Shown here: positions 26,931-36,629 of the stretch, one piece after another | Layout: each line of letters begins with the position of its first letter | Numbering within the stretch: position 1 is the first letter of the stretch | Notes under the pieces: model-generated | Database searches by the model: none | Seen by the model: the letters and a program-made list of their open reading frames with translations, nothing else | Told to the model about the DNA's origin: nothing | Assembly: GCF_020966635.1 (NCBI RefSeq) | Contig: NZ_JAJKFQ010000002.1 | Span: forward strand, 558,001 to 622,000 | Length of the DNA: 64,000 nt | Direction of reading: 5' to 3' | From: Stieleria sp. JC731 | GTDB taxonomy: Bacteria; Planctomycetota; Planctomycetia; Pirellulales; Pirellulaceae | Translations under genes and position numbers: made by a program

Positions 26931-29651
26931 ATGCAGATCAAGTGCCCTCATTGCCACTCCACACTTTCGCTAACGTCCCCCAAACCGGGCCGGTACATGC
27001 CGAAGTGCAAGAAGTGCAGGGCTCCCTTTGTGGTACACATCAGTGCGGACGACCCACCCAAAGTTCGTGTTGGTATTCCCAAGAAGCCGCGGGCTGATAA
27101 GCAAAACGCCCCAAACCTTCCCGCCCCCGCGTCGAACGATCATATTCATAGCGATCCCAACCTGACTCGGCCGGTAATCGATCCTGAACGCACCCGCTCC
27201 GGATCAGAAGAAACGATCGACCAAACGATCGCGGCCAGTGACGAACAAACTGGGTCGGTCAAAGCCGGACTTGGCAAAGCGACAGACTTATCCATATCGA
27301 GTTCATCGACACGCGGTCGCAGTTCCGCAAAGCCCTCATCAGGCACGCAATCTTCAAAACCGAGTTCGCCAGCAGACCCCCAGGATTCCGAACCGTCGGA
27401 AATCCCATCTCGGTTGGGCGGGTACAGATTGATTCGCATGTTGGGCCGTGGTGCGATGGGCGCTGTCTATCAAGCCAAACAGATCTCTCTGGATCGCGAC
27501 GTTGCTCTGAAAACCATACGTGCACGTTTCGCCAGCAGCCCTGCGTCACTCGCCCGCTTTACCCGCGAAGCCTACGCGGCCGCTCAGCTAACGCACCACA
27601 ATGTGGTCCAGATCTACGACTTTGGTGAAGACAACGGGCTGCACTATTTTTCGATGGAGTGGATCCGTGGCGGATCACTTGCAGACCTCGTTCGTCAAAA
27701 AGGAAGCATCTCACCAAAGCTCGCCGCCACCTACATTCTGCAGGCGGCACGCGGCCTACAGTTCGCGCACCGCAACGGCATGGTGCACCGCGATGTCAAA
27801 CCCGCCAATTTACTGCTCGCCGAAGACGGGGTTGTGAAAGTTGCCGATCTGGGATTGGTAAAGATCCCCGATCAAGTCGATCCCGAACCGATCGCCGAAG
27901 AACACTTATTAAGCGGTCTTCAGAGCGGCACACAGGTCACGATGCAGGGAACTGCCGTTGGAACGCCTGCATACATGGCACCGGAGCAGTCTGCAGATTC
28001 GAGCACGGTCGACCATCGCGCGGACATCTACTCGCTCGGTTGTAGCCTGTTTTTTCTGCTAACAGGTCGATCGCCATATTCAGGGGATGAGCCCATCGAT
28101 GTGCTAGAGATGCACGCCAAATCGCCGGTTCCAGACCTTGCCGAAGCCAACCCGCGTGCTCCACATGAGCTGGCAGATATCATCTCGCGGTCGATGGCGA
28201 AACGTCCCACGGAACGATATGCGTCGCTGGCCGAAATGATCGACGATTTGCAATCGTTTCTAGGGCTCGATGTCACCGTTGGATTCTCACCCACAAACGA
28301 ACAAGCCGATCGATGGGAAACACTTGCGGCAAACTATGCAAAGACACAAAGGTTTAATCGATTCGGTGAGCCGCTACTGATCGCTTTTGCGGTAGCGATG
28401 GCGTTCGCCACGATAGGAATCACCGCATCATCACTGTCGATGGCTTTACTAGCGCCGGTACTATTCGTGTCGACTTGCATCTCGGCAGTGACCTTTGGTG
28501 CATTGGGTGGCAGCAGTGTGATTGCGAAACAGGTACGCGCGTGGTTTGAAACCCTGTCGTTGTTTGAAACCATCGTTTTCGGAATCGCTTCATTGGCCCT
28601 AACCTTTGTCACGGTCGTGACAGGACTTTGGATCGGTGCGATCGCTGGCCTAGTCCTTGGCATTGGTCTGGGGGCCGCCTATCACTTTGCGATCGTCACG
28701 ACGTCCGAAAAGTCTGGGCAAGAAGCCTTGAACCAAGCGAAACATTTCGTTCGCGATTTGCGAATCGATGGCGTCGAAGAAAACGGACTGCGTGACTTCA
28801 TCGCTCGCTACGCTGGTGACCGCTGGCAGCTCGTGTTCGAAGCTTTATTTGGATACGACGCCATGGTTTCGATGCGATCGCGACTTGCATCGGATAACTC
28901 GTATAGCGGATCGACCGCAGGAAACTCGATCCGCGATCGCATCTACAAGAAACTTGCGGTAAAAGCCAAAGCCAAACGCGAAGCAAAGGACCAACAGAAA
29001 CTCGCCAACCTGGAAAGAGAATCGCTTATCAGTCAGGGCGTTTCCGTAAGGGATGCCCAGGAACAAGCTTGGCAAGTTGCCGCTGCGGTGATGGAAGGCG
29101 TTCAAAAAGTCGTCGATTCGACCAACGGTGACGAACGAGTCCAGGCAGAAGCCAAACGCCAAAGAATCAAAGCCATGCTGGCTGATGCACGGAGTGGAAA
29201 ATACAAACGACAAAGAGACCGCCATGCGAGTTGGAAGCTCGCCTTGTCGGGATACACTCGTATGCTGGTTGGCTGTTTGATGCTGACGATCTTTGCCTTC
29301 GCGTTGCAAGCGACAGGCGTGATCAACGACGAAGTCATCGCGACCGCACGTCGTGGCGATCTAACACTTCAAAACATGCCAAATGCGGAAACGGGCGTGC
29401 TTGGTGTCACCGTCAGCGTCTGGTCGATTGGGATCGCGGGCATCCTGCTATGCATGTCTGCGTTCGTGTCCGGGTGGAGAATGTCACCCTTCGCATTGGT
29501 CGCAACATTGACGATCTTGTTCGGACCAAGAATGGGCATCCCCGATGTCGGATTGATCCAAGCATGGATGATCGCCGCTGCGGCAGGCATGGCTGTCTAC
29601 ATCCCAGGTGCCATCTACGGCGAGGAACCCGAACCGGAGCTGTGGATCTAG
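26931..29651 (+). CDS. PknB-type Ser/Thr protein kinase with N-terminal zinc finger and C-terminal membrane region
   Basis: This 906-residue protein starts with an MJ0042-like finger (MQIKCPHCHS, then MPKCKKCRAPF), a Ser/Pro-rich linker, then a kinase domain at about 162-440. The glycine loop is LGRGAMGAVYQAK, the catalytic loop MVHRDVKPANLLL (about 283), the Mg motif VADLG (DLG, not DFG) and the activation-segment end GTPAYMAPEQ. Two groups of membrane helices follow (about 490-600 and 765-890), separated by a charged helical cytoplasmic segment. The ATG at 26931 is preferred because it opens the finger. Targets are unknown. The C-terminal region has no sensor domain I recognise. Confidence 0.92.
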   Translation: MQIKCPHCHSTLSLTSPKPGRYMPKCKKCRAPFVVHISADDPPKVRVGIPKKPRADKQNAPNLPAPASNDHIHSDPNLTRPVIDPERTRSGSEETIDQTIAASDEQTGSVKAGLGKATDLSISSSSTRGRSSAKPSSGTQSSKPSSPADPQDSEPSEIPSRLGGYRLIRMLGRGAMGAVYQAKQISLDRDVALKTIRARFASSPASLARFTREAYAAAQLTHHNVVQIYDFGEDNGLHYFSMEWIRGGSLADLVRQKGSISPKLAATYILQAARGLQFAHRNGMVHRDVKPANLLLAEDGVVKVADLGLVKIPDQVDPEPIAEEHLLSGLQSGTQVTMQGTAVGTPAYMAPEQSADSSTVDHRADIYSLGCSLFFLLTGRSPYSGDEPIDVLEMHAKSPVPDLAEANPRAPHELADIISRSMAKRPTERYASLAEMIDDLQSFLGLDVTVGFSPTNEQADRWETLAANYAKTQRFNRFGEPLLIAFAVAMAFATIGITASSLSMALLAPVLFVSTCISAVTFGALGGSSVIAKQVRAWFETLSLFETIVFGIASLALTFVTVVTGLWIGAIAGLVLGIGLGAAYHFAIVTTSEKSGQEALNQAKHFVRDLRIDGVEENGLRDFIARYAGDRWQLVFEALFGYDAMVSMRSRLASDNSYSGSTAGNSIRDRIYKKLAVKAKAKREAKDQQKLANLERESLISQGVSVRDAQEQAWQVAAAVMEGVQKVVDSTNGDERVQAEAKRQRIKAMLADARSGKYKRQRDRHASWKLALSGYTRMLVGCLMLTIFAFALQATGVINDEVIATARRGDLTLQNMPNAETGVLGVTVSVWSIGIAGILLCMSAFVSGWRMSPFALVATLTILFGPRMGIPDVGLIQAWMIAAAAGMAVYIPGAIYGEEPEPELWI

Positions 29652-29659
29652 ATCCACAG
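29640..29659. repeat. 20-bp perfect palindrome over the kinase stop codon
   Basis: CTGTGGATCTAGATCCACAG is self-complementary and contains the TAG stop (29649-29651). It could form a 7-bp hairpin between two convergent genes and act as a bidirectional terminator, though no T-run follows. Confidence 0.8.
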
Positions 29660-29700
29660 CATTGAGCGATTGAACTGTAGAGCAACCAACAAAGCTGCCG

Positions 29701-30936
29701 TTAGCTCTTTTCGCCTTTGCGTTTCGCAGACAGCCCCAACTTTTGCATCCAGCGAGTTGTCACACCATTTTCGAAATCGAGTGTCAAACGCTGCTTCAGA
29801 TCATCAAGTTGACGGCGTAGATTATCGTTGACCTTTTCCAGCTCAACAGTTCGACGGGCTAGCTGCGCCCGCTCAAGCGAAGAACGGATTTCGATTTCAC
29901 GTAGCTTTTCTTCGACCTCTTCTTGAAGCAGCGTTAACCGTTCGCGCTCTTGCATAATGATCTGATCACCGGACAAGATGGCCTCGATCGTTTCATCCTT
30001 CGCGGTTAGGTCCTTTGGCCCGAACAGATCTACGTTGTCACGATCATCAGAAGCACTGGCTTCAAAAGCACCGCCTTCAGAAGCACTGGGTGTCTCGCGA
30101 AACGTCATGGATACCGACTTCAATGCCTCAATCTCGGCAAGGTAGCGCAACGACTGTTGTTCGTACTGCTGCTCAGCATCCCGCAACTGTTCGATTTCGT
30201 CATGCAATTGATCGAGATACTTGATCGCGTCGTCCGCTGTTGTGAGCCCTCTGGCGGATGACTTCGAAGCCGACTCCGGATTTTGTTTGGCCTGTCGCCC
30301 CTGCAAATTGCACAGAAACTCTTCGGCGTCGAAAGAATCGTTTTCCAGCTGTTCGATGATTTGCTGTTTACGTTCCTGCCATGTCAAAGCCCCCGGGGCG
30401 TTTATGGGCGAATCGCTTTTCGGAACTGCCTTGACTCGATTCGCGTCGGACAACTGCGAAGACAGCGTCGAATTTTTCTGCTTGAGCTCTCCAAAGTCCT
30501 CATACAGACCCTGCAGCTGCTTGCGTAGCGATTCGTTTTCCTCACGCAGGCGATTGTTGTCGCCAATGATCGCTAGGGTCTCACTACTGACCTGGTCAAC
30601 GCCACCGATATCGCTTGACAGGGTTGGGTCGTCAATGGATTCGAACGAAAGGTCTTCAGACTCGGCGATCGAGTAATCTCCCACCTGACATTCTGAAGTT
30701 TCGGAATCAGGCTCAATCAGTGACTCAGACTGGGCAACCGGAGAATGCTGCGGAGCCGAGGACATCTCAAGATGCCCTTCGTCGCGCAGCCGGACGATCA
30801 GCCGCGAAAGCAATTCCGAATTCTGTTCAATCGCCGATAGGACTCCGTCGACCGCATCCGGATCGATAGCATCGACTGGCACAGGCTCCTGCGGCAGCTC
30901 GTTCAGCGGTGATGATGCCTCGTGTTCAGCGGTCAT
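29701..30936 (-). CDS. hypothetical coiled-coil protein
   Basis: This 411-residue, very acidic and Gln-rich protein has long heptad stretches (for example NDNLRRQLDDLKQRL near the C-terminus and LREENESLRKQLQGLYEDFG near residue 150). No signal peptide and no membrane helix are seen. A basic end (KLGLSAKRKGEKS) follows the coils. I do not recognise a family. The start at 30936 (MTAEHEASSPL) is chosen because the upstream in-frame extension is basic and atypical. It is convergent with the kinase and divergent from xseB. Confidence 0.7.
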   Translation of the reverse strand: MTAEHEASSPLNELPQEPVPVDAIDPDAVDGVLSAIEQNSELLSRLIVRLRDEGHLEMSSAPQHSPVAQSESLIEPDSETSECQVGDYSIAESEDLSFESIDDPTLSSDIGGVDQVSSETLAIIGDNNRLREENESLRKQLQGLYEDFGELKQKNSTLSSQLSDANRVKAVPKSDSPINAPGALTWQERKQQIIEQLENDSFDAEEFLCNLQGRQAKQNPESASKSSARGLTTADDAIKYLDQLHDEIEQLRDAEQQYEQQSLRYLAEIEALKSVSMTFRETPSASEGGAFEASASDDRDNVDLFGPKDLTAKDETIEAILSGDQIIMQERERLTLLQEEVEEKLREIEIRSSLERAQLARRTVELEKVNDNLRRQLDDLKQRLTLDFENGVTTRWMQKLGLSAKRKGEKS

Positions 30937-31127
30937 GATGGAAAGAATCAGTTTTCGCGACAGGACGGACGAACGCCCCGAAATGCAATTTTGCCTGGGT
31001 TTCGAGATCGTCACACCAAAACGACAACTCGACAAATTCATCTACGTCGCGACAATAGAAACGTCAAAAACATGAGGGCTAAGAGACGCCCTGCTGTAGG
31101 GAAACCCATCCCTCCCCTAGGACTTCG

Positions 31128-31511
31128 ATGGCCAAAAAGAAGCAAAAAACGTCAGATTCAGAACTAACCGGAATCAATTTCGAAAGTTCACTGCTCGAGG
31201 TTGAACAAATCGTCGAGCAGCTCGAAAGTGGGGAACTGGGTCTATCGGAATCACTGGGCCAATACGAGAAAGGCATTGAAAAAATCAAACAATGCCATCA
31301 GGTCCTGCAGCGAGCTGAGCAAAAGATCCTCCTGCTGACCCAAGTTGACGAAGACGGAACCGCCCACACGCAGGATGTCGAACCCGCCGAAACGGCGGCA
31401 GAGCTAAGCACACAAGACCGGGACAAGGCTTCCGCAAAGCAGCCCGCATCTCGTGCCAGACGCAAAAAACGTGATCCCGACAACGTGGACGACTCAGGTG
31501 GGCTTTTTTAA
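31128..31511 (+). CDS. xseB: exodeoxyribonuclease VII small subunit
   Basis: This 127-residue protein's first 75 residues match XseB: NFESSLLEVEQIVEQLESG then LGLSESLGQYEKGIEKIKQC (about residues 14-55). A charged C-terminal tail of about 45 residues is longer than usual. With XseA it degrades single-stranded DNA; no xseA is in the window. AGGA precedes the ATG. It heads the xseB - polyprenyl synthase - dxs order known from other bacteria, followed here by nadK. Confidence 0.92.
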   Translation: MAKKKQKTSDSELTGINFESSLLEVEQIVEQLESGELGLSESLGQYEKGIEKIKQCHQVLQRAEQKILLLTQVDEDGTAHTQDVEPAETAAELSTQDRDKASAKQPASRARRKKRDPDNVDDSGGLF

Positions 31512-31564
31512 ACTCTACCATTCCTGCGAATCCAACTCGCTCCCCAAAAACCCGCTTCGATCGC

Positions 31565-32671
31565 TTGGCTCCCCCCCCTACCGACTCAGACCGTGATTCG
31601 GGGAACTCCCCGAACAATCTCTCGACAAACAAGCTTTCGGCGTCTGACCCGCTGCCAGTCAAAGAGCAGTTCAGTCAGGCGATGCAAGAATTTCGTGAAC
31701 TTGTGGAACGATCGCTTTCCGATGCGGTCACAGAAGCCTGCAGAAGCGAGGCAGGCAGAAACGCAGCCAATGGCGACGGTTCAGCTCTGCAACCTGGTAG
31801 CCTCTTCCCGGGCAGCCAATGCCCAACGGAACTTGCCGACGCGATCGAATACGCCTTGCTAGCTCCCGGAAAAAGACTTCGTCCGGCACTGGTTTTGATG
31901 GCCTGCGAAGCCTGCGGTGGTGATCTCCGCCAGGGACTCCCTGGGGCGGTGGCCGTGGAAATGATTCATGCTTATTCGCTGATTCACGATGATCTGCCGG
32001 CGATGGACGATGACGATCTGCGTCGCGGCCGGCCGACCGTCCACATCAAATTCAGTGAATCAACCGCGATCCTTGCCGGTGACGCATTGCAGCCAATGGC
32101 ATTTGCTCACCTTTGTCGTCATGTCGATGATCCCAGTCGGCTAGCCGCCGCGGTGCAACTACTGGCAACGGCGGCAGGACCTGCAAACCTGGTCGGTGGG
32201 CAAGCTGATGACTTAGCGGCGGAAAGCCAGCAAGATGAACATCCGCTTGCCAATGAACGTATTAAGGCGGATTCTGACGAACGGAATCTGCGTTTAGAAA
32301 AATTGCGTGCAATCCATCGCCGCAAAACAGGGGCGTTGTTTTCCGCGTCACTACAACTTGGTGCGGTCCTGGTTGGCGCAGAGGAATCGATGCGTCAATC
32401 GCTGGCAAATTACGCGTCCGACATAGGCTTGGCATTCCAAGTCGTCGATGACTTATTGGATTACACTGCCGACGAAAACGAGCTCGGTAAACGAGTTCAA
32501 AAAGACGCGGGGCGAGGCAAGCTGACATATCCGGCAATCATGGGCATCGAAGGTGCCCGCTGCCACGCAAGTGAACTGATTGAGTCTGCAAAGCAACATG
32601 TGTCCGTTTTCGGAGACGCCGCTTGGCGGTTAAACACACTGGCCGACTACGTCTTGGCCCGAACTCATTGA
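31565..32671 (+). CDS. ispA: polyprenyl (farnesyl/geranylgeranyl) diphosphate synthase
   Basis: This trans-prenyltransferase of up to 368 residues has the first Asp-rich motif [20 protein letters not shown] (about residues 137-156) and the second [18 protein letters not shown] (about 285). Substrate lysine/arginine residues sit in [10 protein letters not shown]. It condenses IPP with allylic diphosphates. The residues before the first motif do not fix chain length with certainty; FPP or GGPP are both plausible. A TTG at 31565 gives a low-complexity extension, and ATG at 31682 (329 residues) is an equally possible start. It sits between xseB and dxs. Confidence 0.88.
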   Translation: MAPPPTDSDRDSGNSPNNLSTNKLSASDPLPVKEQFSQAMQEFRELVERSLSDAVTEACRSEAGRNAANGDGSALQPGSLFPGSQCPTELADAIEYALLAPGKRLRPALVLMACEACGGDLRQGLPGAVAVEMIHAYSLIHDDLPAMDDDDLRRGRPTVHIKFSESTAILAGDALQPMAFAHLCRHVDDPSRLAAAVQLLATAAGPANLVGGQADDLAAESQQDEHPLANERIKADSDERNLRLEKLRAIHRRKTGALFSASLQLGAVLVGAEESMRQSLANYASDIGLAFQVVDDLLDYTADENELGKRVQKDAGRGKLTYPAIMGIEGARCHASELIESAKQHVSVFGDAAWRLNTLADYVLARTH

Positions 32672-32718
32672 CCCGAACACTCAACCTCACCAACGGACTG
32701 GTGCAAAGCACGCGAACC

Positions 32719-34668
32719 ATGAATAAGGATGGGCAATTGACTGAAGCTTATCACCCGCACTTGGCCGACCTTGTCGACGCCAGCGCCCTGAAAGACTTTT
32801 CGAACGACCAACTGGAAGCCACCGCGGGCGAGATCCGCGACGTCTTGTGCAACCTGTTGGCAACACGCACGGCACACTTCGCGTCCAACCTTGGTGTTGT
32901 TGAGCTGTGCTTGGCGCTGCACTGTGAATTCGACTTCCGCACCGACCGACTGATTTGGGATACGGGGCACCAAATCTATCCGCATAAATTGGTGACCGGG
33001 CGCTACCACGAATTCCCATCGATCCGGACTCAAGGCGGGCTGATGGGTTACCCAAACCCATCCGAAAGCGAGTATGACCTGTTTATGACCGGACATGCCG
33101 GCTGCAGCGTCAGTACCGCTGTCGGTCTACGCAGCGGCGACATTCTGGTCGGACAGGAAAAACGTCGAACGGTGGCGGTGATCGGTGATGGCGCTTTCCC
33201 AAGTGGCATCGTCTTTGAAGCGTTGAACAACGCCGGCGAGCTGGAAGATGACCTGACGATCGTCTTGAACGACAATAAAATGTCAATCTGCCCACGCGTC
33301 GGTTCCGTCGCAGGCTACCTGGATCGGCTTCGTGGCAATCCGTATTACACGGGACTGAAAAGCGAGATCGGTAAACTTCTTGAACAGATCCCAATGCTGG
33401 GCGACCCTGCTGAGCGTTTCCTTGCTCAGATGAAGGAAGGCGTCAAAGCGGGTCTGTTGGGCGGGATGCTTTTCGAAGAGCTTAATATCCGCTACATCGG
33501 CCCGATCGACGGTCACGACATCCCATTGCTTCGCAAGTACCTGGCGATGGTTCGTGAGATGAAAGGCCCGGTACTATTGCACGTCGTTACCGAAAAAGGT
33601 CACGGGTACAAACCGGCTGCCGCCGACCCGGTCTACTTCCATACGCCACCCGCATTTGAAGATCGCGACGGTAAACCGATCGCACGCAAAAGTGATGGGT
33701 TGCCCGCGTTCACCAACCATGCTCGCGATTCAATCAGCGCCGCCCTTGCGGACAACGAAAAGGTTTCGGTGATTACCGCGGCGATGTGCCAAGGCAACAA
33801 GCTTGAACCGGTTCGTGAGAAATTCCCCAAGCAGTTTTTCGACGTCGGGATCTGCGAGTCTCACGCCGTCGCATTCGCCGCGGGCCAATGTAAATCAGGC
33901 GCCCGCCCGATCGTTGACATCTACAGCACCTTCCTGCAGCGAAGCTACGATCAAATCTTCCAAGAGGTCTGTCTACAAGACCTGCCCGTCGTGTTCATGA
34001 TGGACCGCGCCGGTTTGACCGGGCCCGATGGACCGACGCACCACGGTGTTTACGATATCGGATACATGCGGATGTTCCCGAACATGGTCGTCATGGCACC
34101 CGCTTACGCCCAAGAAGTCGAGATGATGCTTTCGGCAGCGCTCCAGCACGATCACCCGTGTGGAATCCGCTACCCGAAAGCCTCCGCGATGCAGCTGGAA
34201 AACATCCCAGCACCGATCGAAATCGGCAAAAGCGAAGTCATTCGCGAAGGTGACGACGGGACAATCGTCGCATTCGGGGCAACATTAGAAAACGCTTTAG
34301 CGGCAGCCGATCTGCTCGCCGAGGAGCTTAGCATTCGCGTGATCAATGCACGTTTCGCCAAGCCTATCGATCTGGATATGGTTCGCGATTCGATCCAAAG
34401 CAGTCGCTTCGTACTGACAGTCGAAGAACACACCAAAGTCGGTGGCTTTGGATCTGCGTTTATCGAAGCGGCTGTCAGCGAACGGCTCGATACCCGATCG
34501 GTCTATACTGTTGGCCTACCGGACAGCTTTGTTGAACACGGCGACCGCAATGACTTGCTACATCAGTGCGGGTTAAGCCCTCAGGCACTTGCCGATCAGT
34601 GCCGCCAAGCGGCCAAAGAAGCGGGCATTGACCGCAGCTTCAGCTCGTCGTCCGTGACCACCAAGTAG
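32719..34668 (+). CDS. dxs: 1-deoxy-D-xylulose-5-phosphate synthase
   Basis: This 649-residue thiamine-diphosphate transketolase-type enzyme makes DXP from pyruvate and glyceraldehyde-3-phosphate, the first step of the MEP pathway. Visible are HFASNLGVVELCLALH (about residues 53-68), the ThDP motif GDGAFPSG...NDNKMSI (about 155-190), and DRAGLTGPDGPTHHGVYDIG (about 430-449) in the pyrimidine domain. The start at 32719 avoids a long overlap with the prenyl synthase. It supplies IPP to the upstream prenyl synthase, so the two form one pathway unit. Confidence 0.95.
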   Translation: MNKDGQLTEAYHPHLADLVDASALKDFSNDQLEATAGEIRDVLCNLLATRTAHFASNLGVVELCLALHCEFDFRTDRLIWDTGHQIYPHKLVTGRYHEFPSIRTQGGLMGYPNPSESEYDLFMTGHAGCSVSTAVGLRSGDILVGQEKRRTVAVIGDGAFPSGIVFEALNNAGELEDDLTIVLNDNKMSICPRVGSVAGYLDRLRGNPYYTGLKSEIGKLLEQIPMLGDPAERFLAQMKEGVKAGLLGGMLFEELNIRYIGPIDGHDIPLLRKYLAMVREMKGPVLLHVVTEKGHGYKPAAADPVYFHTPPAFEDRDGKPIARKSDGLPAFTNHARDSISAALADNEKVSVITAAMCQGNKLEPVREKFPKQFFDVGICESHAVAFAAGQCKSGARPIVDIYSTFLQRSYDQIFQEVCLQDLPVVFMMDRAGLTGPDGPTHHGVYDIGYMRMFPNMVVMAPAYAQEVEMMLSAALQHDHPCGIRYPKASAMQLENIPAPIEIGKSEVIREGDDGTIVAFGATLENALAAADLLAEELSIRVINARFAKPIDLDMVRDSIQSSRFVLTVEEHTKVGGFGSAFIEAAVSERLDTRSVYTVGLPDSFVEHGDRNDLLHQCGLSPQALADQCRQAAKEAGIDRSFSSSSVTTK

Positions 34669-34703
34669 CTCGACGACGAAATCGCTGCCACCGATCGAAA
34701 ACC

Positions 34704-35594
34704 ATGCCTGACAACACAGAATCGCCGATCTCACACGGAAAGACTTGGCCGAGTGATGATCGGCCCGTGCCACGTGTTGTCATTCTTGGTGCTCCAGACC
34801 GCGATCGTGTTCGGGCGGAATCGATTCGGTTGCGCCCAATCATCGCGCAGCATGCCGAAATCGTTGCCGAAGACTACCACTTTGAATATGGCTTCGATGA
34901 TCCCGACATCGACCTGGTGATCGTTCTGGGTGGTGACGGTTCGATCCTGCAAACCGCACGACAACTTGAGGGTCGCCAGATACCGGTCCTAGGCGTGAAC
35001 TGCGGCAACCTTGGCTTTCTAGCCGCACTTTCGCCTGATGACTTCTTAGAAGTCTGGCCCAAGGTCTGCAACGGCATCTTTCGTGTGATCGACCATCTGA
35101 TGCTCGAAATCAGCTTGATCCGAAACGGAAACACGATTGCCAGGCAGTTGGCACTGAACGAAGTCGCGGTCCTTGGCGGGCCACCGTACACGATTCTTGG
35201 TATCGACTTGTTTGCCGATGGCAATCTGGCAACTCGCTACCGCTGTGATGGCTTAATCCTGGCAACACCCGTTGGTTCGACAGCCCACAACCTTTCGGCC
35301 GGCGGCCCGATCTTACGACGCAACTTGCAAGCGGTCGTGATCTCACCGATCAGTCCACACACACTGACCTACCGCCCGTTGGTCGATTCGGCTGATACGG
35401 TCTTTGAACTATCGGTCGGCGACCCGAGCGAATCAACCAGCGTTGTGGTCGATGGCCGAATCCTTAGCCAGCTGTTGCCTGGTGACCGAGTGGTGGTTCG
35501 ACGAGCGAGCAGCTCGTTCGAGATGCTTTCGGTCCCCGGACAAAACGACTACCGAACACTGCGTGAAAAGCTTGGCTGGGGCGGATCGCTTTAG
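34704..35594 (+). CDS. nadK: NAD kinase
   Basis: This 296-residue protein has the NAD kinase GGDG motif (VLGGDGSILQTAR, about residues 74-86), VNCGNLGFLAAL (about 98), LNEVAV (about 151) and the TPVGSTAHNLSAGGP segment (about 187-201). It phosphorylates NAD to NADP with ATP. It is co-directional with dxs (35-base gap). Its stop codon overlaps the stop of the convergent isomerase-like gene by three bases. Confidence 0.94.
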   Translation: MPDNTESPISHGKTWPSDDRPVPRVVILGAPDRDRVRAESIRLRPIIAQHAEIVAEDYHFEYGFDDPDIDLVIVLGGDGSILQTARQLEGRQIPVLGVNCGNLGFLAALSPDDFLEVWPKVCNGIFRVIDHLMLEISLIRNGNTIARQLALNEVAVLGGPPYTILGIDLFADGNLATRYRCDGLILATPVGSTAHNLSAGGPILRRNLQAVVISPISPHTLTYRPLVDSADTVFELSVGDPSESTSVVVDGRILSQLLPGDRVVVRRASSSFEMLSVPGQNDYRTLREKLGWGGSL

Positions 35595-36502
35595 ACATCG
35601 CAGACCTGATAGGCCTGTTCAAGCGACCCGATAGGGTCATCGCTGGTCGGGATAAATTCTTGTGCGACGTATCCGTCGTACCCGGTATCTAAGATCGCCC
35701 GCAGCACCGCCGGATAATTGATTTCGTTGCGATCATCGAGTTCTCGCCGACCGGGATTACCCGCTGTGTGATAGTGCCCAATGATGGATTGGTATCGCTG
35801 CAAATTGGCAATCAAGTCGCCGTTCATGATCTGAACGTGATAGATATCAAACAACAGCTTGAAACGCTCACTACCGACCTCGTTGATCAACTCGGCACAC
35901 AGATGCACATCATCGCCCCAATAGCCAGGGTGACCTTTCATTGGGTGCACGGTGCCATCGGGATTGAGGTGTTTCTTGCTGTTAAGATGCTCTAGCACCA
36001 GCGTGATTCCTTTTTCTTCGGCATAGGGAATCACACGTTTCCAGCACTCGACGCAATTCTTTCTCGCTGCCGAGTCACTGATGCCTTCTTTTCGCATCCC
36101 TGTAAACGTAATGACGCTTGGCGCCCCATATTTCACTGCCAAATCGATGCCCCCGCGCAGCTTCGACTCGACTTCGGCATGGTTCTCCGGATCCAACGGT
36201 CCGTTCGCAAAACCGTGGCTTCCCACCAATGAGATCTTCAAACCGAGATCTGTCACCTGGGGATACAACTTACTGTCGATGCCCTCCATTGCCTCCAAAC
36301 CGATTCGCTTGCAGTGCTTGGCAAGCTCCAGCATGTTCATCGGCTGGAAACACCACCCCATGATGGATTGACGGATTCGCTTCGCAGGCTTGCTGGCAGG
36401 TTCGTCGGCTTGAACGACAGACGGAACCAGCGCACCGGAACTGAACAAACCGGTCGCGGCGATTGCGGCCGCCGAAGAGGAGAGGAATTGTCGTCGTTGC
36501 AC
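35591..36502 (-). CDS. Tat-exported hydroxypyruvate-isomerase-like TIM-barrel protein
   Basis: This 303-residue protein from GTG at 36502 is chosen because it gives a twin-arginine-type signal (QRRQFLSSSAAAIAATGLF, cleavage near VVQADEP). The mature part is an AP-endonuclease-2-like TIM barrel with metal ligands in TLVLEHLN (Glu), FDIYHVQIMNGD (Asp, His), YHTAGNPGR and VAQEFIP (Glu), the pattern of Hyi-type sugar isomerases. The true substrate is unknown. Planctomycetes carry many exported members of this kind. A longer frame from TTG at 36550 exists but lacks a sensible signal peptide. Confidence 0.82.
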   Translation of the reverse strand: MQRRQFLSSSAAAIAATGLFSSGALVPSVVQADEPASKPAKRIRQSIMGWCFQPMNMLELAKHCKRIGLEAMEGIDSKLYPQVTDLGLKISLVGSHGFANGPLDPENHAEVESKLRGGIDLAVKYGAPSVITFTGMRKEGISDSAARKNCVECWKRVIPYAEEKGITLVLEHLNSKKHLNPDGTVHPMKGHPGYWGDDVHLCAELINEVGSERFKLLFDIYHVQIMNGDLIANLQRYQSIIGHYHTAGNPGRRELDDRNEINYPAVLRAILDTGYDGYVAQEFIPTSDDPIGSLEQAYQVCDV

Positions 36503-36629
36503 GAGAAGATCCGAGGTGAGGGGGGGGAAAAGGCGGCGTGCGCAAAGCAATTTATTAGACGAACAACAGAGCAGCTGTCTGTCGCATGAGCTTCTAACAT
36601 ACCAGCTTCACGCGCAACGGGCATCCAAA

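Noticed and set aside
31079-31288. Short minus-strand ORF over xseB
   Set aside because: Shadow of xseB; no independent support.
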